IMG/VR virus record: IMGVR_UViG_3300034012_002081
Coordinates: 1-22,450 of that record
Direction: 5' to 3' (one strand)
DNA: 22,450 nt
Source: a virus
This document shows positions 20,902-22,450 of this stretch, piece by piece. Below the pieces are notes generated by a model. It worked only from the letters and a program-made list of their open reading frames with translations. It was not told the origin of the DNA and searched no databases. Positions within the stretch are counted from its first letter, which is position 1, and the number at the start of each line of letters is the position of its first letter. Both the position numbers and the translations under genes were made by a program.

Positions 20902-21417
20902 ATGACCACCACCCCCACCAAGCCCATCAGCAAGCCCCAGGCCGAGCCCGCCGAGGACCAACCGGAGGCCGGCGAGCTGGTGGTCTCCGTCCAACCGGAG
21001 GCCGGCGAGCTGGCGGTGATCTTCACCCCCGAGCTGAACGAGGCCTGTCTCCAGAGCTGCCGTGGCGGCGCCATCGCCTGGGCGTTCGGGCCCGTCGCCA
21101 ATCCCACCACTCTCCGGATCAACCCGGGCCTCAACGCCCCGGTGCCCCGCAAGCTGTGGGAGCAGGCCAAGGCCCGCCCCGACACCCAAGAGCTGATGGG
21201 CCGCGGCCTGATCCAAGAGATCGAGCTCACCGATGGCGCCACCACTGCCGACGGCGAGGTGTCGTTGGCCGCCGTGCCCAATGCGGTGGCCATCCGACTG
21301 ATCTACGGCTGCCGCAACACCGAGCAGCTGGAGCAGTGGCTGCGCAAGGAAGACCGGCAGGTGGTGCGCGAGAAGCTTGCCACCCGCGTGAAAGAGCTCC
21401 TCGACGGCCGTCCCTGA
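20902..21417 (+). CDS. Hypothetical phage structural protein after the capsid gene
   Basis: A 171-residue protein. Residues 1-45 are a low-complexity Pro/Glu-rich leader containing two copies of QPEAGEL. A compact domain follows (AWAFGPVANPTTLRINPGLN, VPRKLWEQAKARPDTQELMG), then a helical end (LEQWLRKEDRQVVREKLATR). The position directly after the capsid gene suggests a head-completion or neck component, but I do not recognise the family. The start ATG follows a weakly C-rich spacer without a Shine-Dalgarno. Confidence 0.6.
   Translation: MTTTPTKPISKPQAEPAEDQPEAGELVVSVQPEAGELAVIFTPELNEACLQSCRGGAIAWAFGPVANPTTLRINPGLNAPVPRKLWEQAKARPDTQELMGRGLIQEIELTDGATTADGEVSLAAVPNAVAIRLIYGCRNTEQLEQWLRKEDRQVVREKLATRVKELLDGRP
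20958..21023 (+). repeat. 33-bp tandem duplication inside the 20902 gene
   Basis: CCAACCGGAGGCCGGCGAGC occurs at 20991 and, in the same frame, at 20958. The unit encodes QPEAGEL plus four residues. The copies are almost identical at the start and diverge at the end. It lies in a low-complexity leader. Confidence 0.75.
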
Positions 21418-21419
21418 CC

Positions 21420-21728
21420 ATGGCAATCCCCACCCTCTCCGAGTTGCTCGACCGCTTTCCTGAGCTGGAGGTGCACACGCACGGCCAGCTGGAGGCGGCG
21501 CTGGCCACCGCCGGCCGGCGCTGCAGCGAAGCGGTGTGGGGAGACCTGCATGGTGATGGGGTGGGCCTGTTTGCCGCCCATCTGATCGCCTGCCGGGTGC
21601 GGGAGGTGGGCGCCCAGGTGGGCCAGGCGCCGCCTTCCGCCGGCAGCGGCCTGGAGGCCACCCACTACGGCCAGCAGTTTGCCGAGCTGCAGGCCTGCCT
21701 ACCGCTCACCTGCGGCTTCATGGTCTGA
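21420..21728 (+). CDS. Head-tail connector protein, DUF4054-like
   Basis: A 102-residue helical protein. LSELLDRFPELEVHTHGQLE, then ALATAGRRCSEAVWGDLHGD and GLFAAHLIACRVREVG match the pattern of DUF4054/gp15-type head-completion adaptors: a conserved FPE motif, two helices with a Trp, then AAHLIA. The ATG at 21420 lies two bases after the preceding stop; the frame is open further upstream, but that part is only a shadow of the preceding gene. It would sit between portal and tail. Confidence 0.65.
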   Translation: MAIPTLSELLDRFPELEVHTHGQLEAALATAGRRCSEAVWGDLHGDGVGLFAAHLIACRVREVGAQVGQAPPSAGSGLEATHYGQQFAELQACLPLTCGFMV

Positions 21729-21732
21729 TCTG

Positions 21733-22134
21733 ATGAGCACTCCCCAGCCCGCCAGCGCCTACGGCCACCTCGCCACCGCCACCCTGGCGTTCGAGGTGGC
21801 CGGCGCCACCCTCACCGAGGATCCCGAAACCGGCAACCAGGTGGCAGCCACCGAGACGCTCCACTACCTGGCGGCGCTGCGCCTCAACCGCGGCCGCTGG
21901 GAGAAGCAGGTGGGCGTCGATGAGACCACTTTTCCCTGCACCGGCCGGCTGCTGAGTCCCGCCACCCTCGATCCGCGGATTGTGAGCGGCAGCAAGGCCG
22001 CGGCGGTAATCAACGGCCGCCGCGGCCGCTTCGAGCTGCAGGAAGACCTGGGGGCGCCAGTGGGGGCCATGCCGCTCCTGCGCCAGCAGATCAACGGCAC
22101 CTTTCGGGTGACGGGAGGCCGTGGCAATGGCTGA
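21733..22134 (+). CDS. Hypothetical phage head-tail joining protein
   Basis: A 133-residue protein beginning at the ATG four bases after the connector stop (the frame is open upstream, within the previous gene). It is beta-rich: YGHLATATLAFEVAGATLTE, ETLHYLAALRLNRGRWEKQV, CTGRLLSPATLDPRIVSGS, GRRGRFELQEDLGAPVGA. Gene order places it among head-tail joining and tail-completion genes, and the size fits. No diagnostic motif identifies the family. The stop overlaps the next gene by eight bases. Confidence 0.6.
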   Translation: MSTPQPASAYGHLATATLAFEVAGATLTEDPETGNQVAATETLHYLAALRLNRGRWEKQVGVDETTFPCTGRLLSPATLDPRIVSGSKAAAVINGRRGRFELQEDLGAPVGAMPLLRQQINGTFRVTGGRGNG

Positions 22135-22450
22135 GCAGGGAATGGATCAGCAGCTTCTGCGCGAGGTGGTGGGTGAGGCCTGGGGCCGCTTCAGCACGTT
22201 TGTGGATTCGGAGCTCACGAGGCACATCACCGAGCCGAAATGGGACTGGCCAAGTGGGGAAAGCCCCCGCGACATCGTGGACATCGGCGACCTGCGCAAC
22301 TCGCAGGAGATGGCAATCAACCACCGCCCGGGGGTGATGGAAACGAAATTCCGCTGGACTGCCCCCCATGCCCCTGCGGTGCACGACGGCGCCGTCTACA
22401 AGGCCAATGACAGCGAGGGGCAGCCCCGCACCAGGCCGGCCCGGCCCTGG
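22127..22450 (+). CDS. Tail-completion protein-like, partial (3' end beyond window)
   Basis: 108 codons from the ATG at 22127 remain open to the window edge. The N-terminus is helical (LLREVVGEAWGRFSTFVDSE). The segment DIVDIGDLRNSQEMAINHRP, then KFRWTAPHAPAVHDG resembles the HK97 gp10-type tail-completion proteins, with a start-of-fold DxGxLRxS pattern and a later beta hairpin ending in V-H-x-G. It overlaps the previous gene by eight bases. The assignment is moderate because the C-terminus is missing. Confidence 0.6.
   Translation, partial: MAEQGMDQQLLREVVGEAWGRFSTFVDSELTRHITEPKWDWPSGESPRDIVDIGDLRNSQEMAINHRPGVMETKFRWTAPHAPAVHDGAVYKANDSEGQPRTRPARPW

Noticed and set aside
19848-21293. Long minus-strand open frame (481 codons) opposite the capsid and next gene
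   Set aside because: It mirrors the codon phase of high-GC genes on the plus strand; its protein is low-complexity Gly/Ala/His/Val with no domain, while the plus strand encodes a clear capsid protein.

Overview
The window is the morphogenesis region of a tailed bacteriophage, most likely a prophage or temperate phage of a high-GC picocyanobacterium (Cyanobium/Synechococcus type). Three things point there: consistently high GC with strong G/C third positions; a cyanobacterial-style primary-like sigma factor; and a small secreted protein and an XisF-like serine recombinase of kinds I associate with cyanobacteria. The host is an inference; no host core gene is present to prove it.

Left edge (1-979): a sigma-70 factor on the minus strand runs off the window and is divergent from the head genes. 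Head module, part 1 (980-7180, plus strand, overlapping genes): portal protein (DUF1073 type), a 929-residue 'polyvalent' protein (LPD1 zincin-like domain plus C-terminal J domain), and a Mu-F/SPP1-gp7 head morphogenesis protein.

Accessory block (7181-17873), inserted between MuF and the protease/capsid genes. It holds a small membrane protein (minus), a serine recombinase (plus), a HTH protein and a secreted protein (minus, coupled), and two small plus-strand genes. A tail-fibre cassette (10277-13417) follows, including a striking 6 x 132-bp Kelch-like beta-propeller protein. After it comes a chain of overlapping genes (13515-17645) built around a 1068-residue ParB-domain polyvalent protein. 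A minus-strand XRE repressor closes the block.

Head module, part 2 (17949-22450): DUF2213 prohead protease fused to a scaffold, capsid cement protein, DUF2184 major capsid protein, and four small genes, some of which look like head-tail connector or tail-completion genes; the last is cut by the window end.

The two large polyvalent proteins share a cysteine module (C-x5-C-x3-C-x6-C), present four times in the window and usually preceded by an R(I/L)DAL helix. The RIDAL peptide also occurs at the termini of these proteins and in a neighbouring 90-residue protein. I infer a shared docking or packaging element for virion-carried proteins. The Kelch repeats, by contrast, differ almost only at a few nonsynonymous codons whose third base never changes, which suggests diversifying selection or targeted diversification of a receptor-binding protein. 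No tRNA, rRNA or CRISPR array was seen, and no gene-free stretch exceeds 300 bases.
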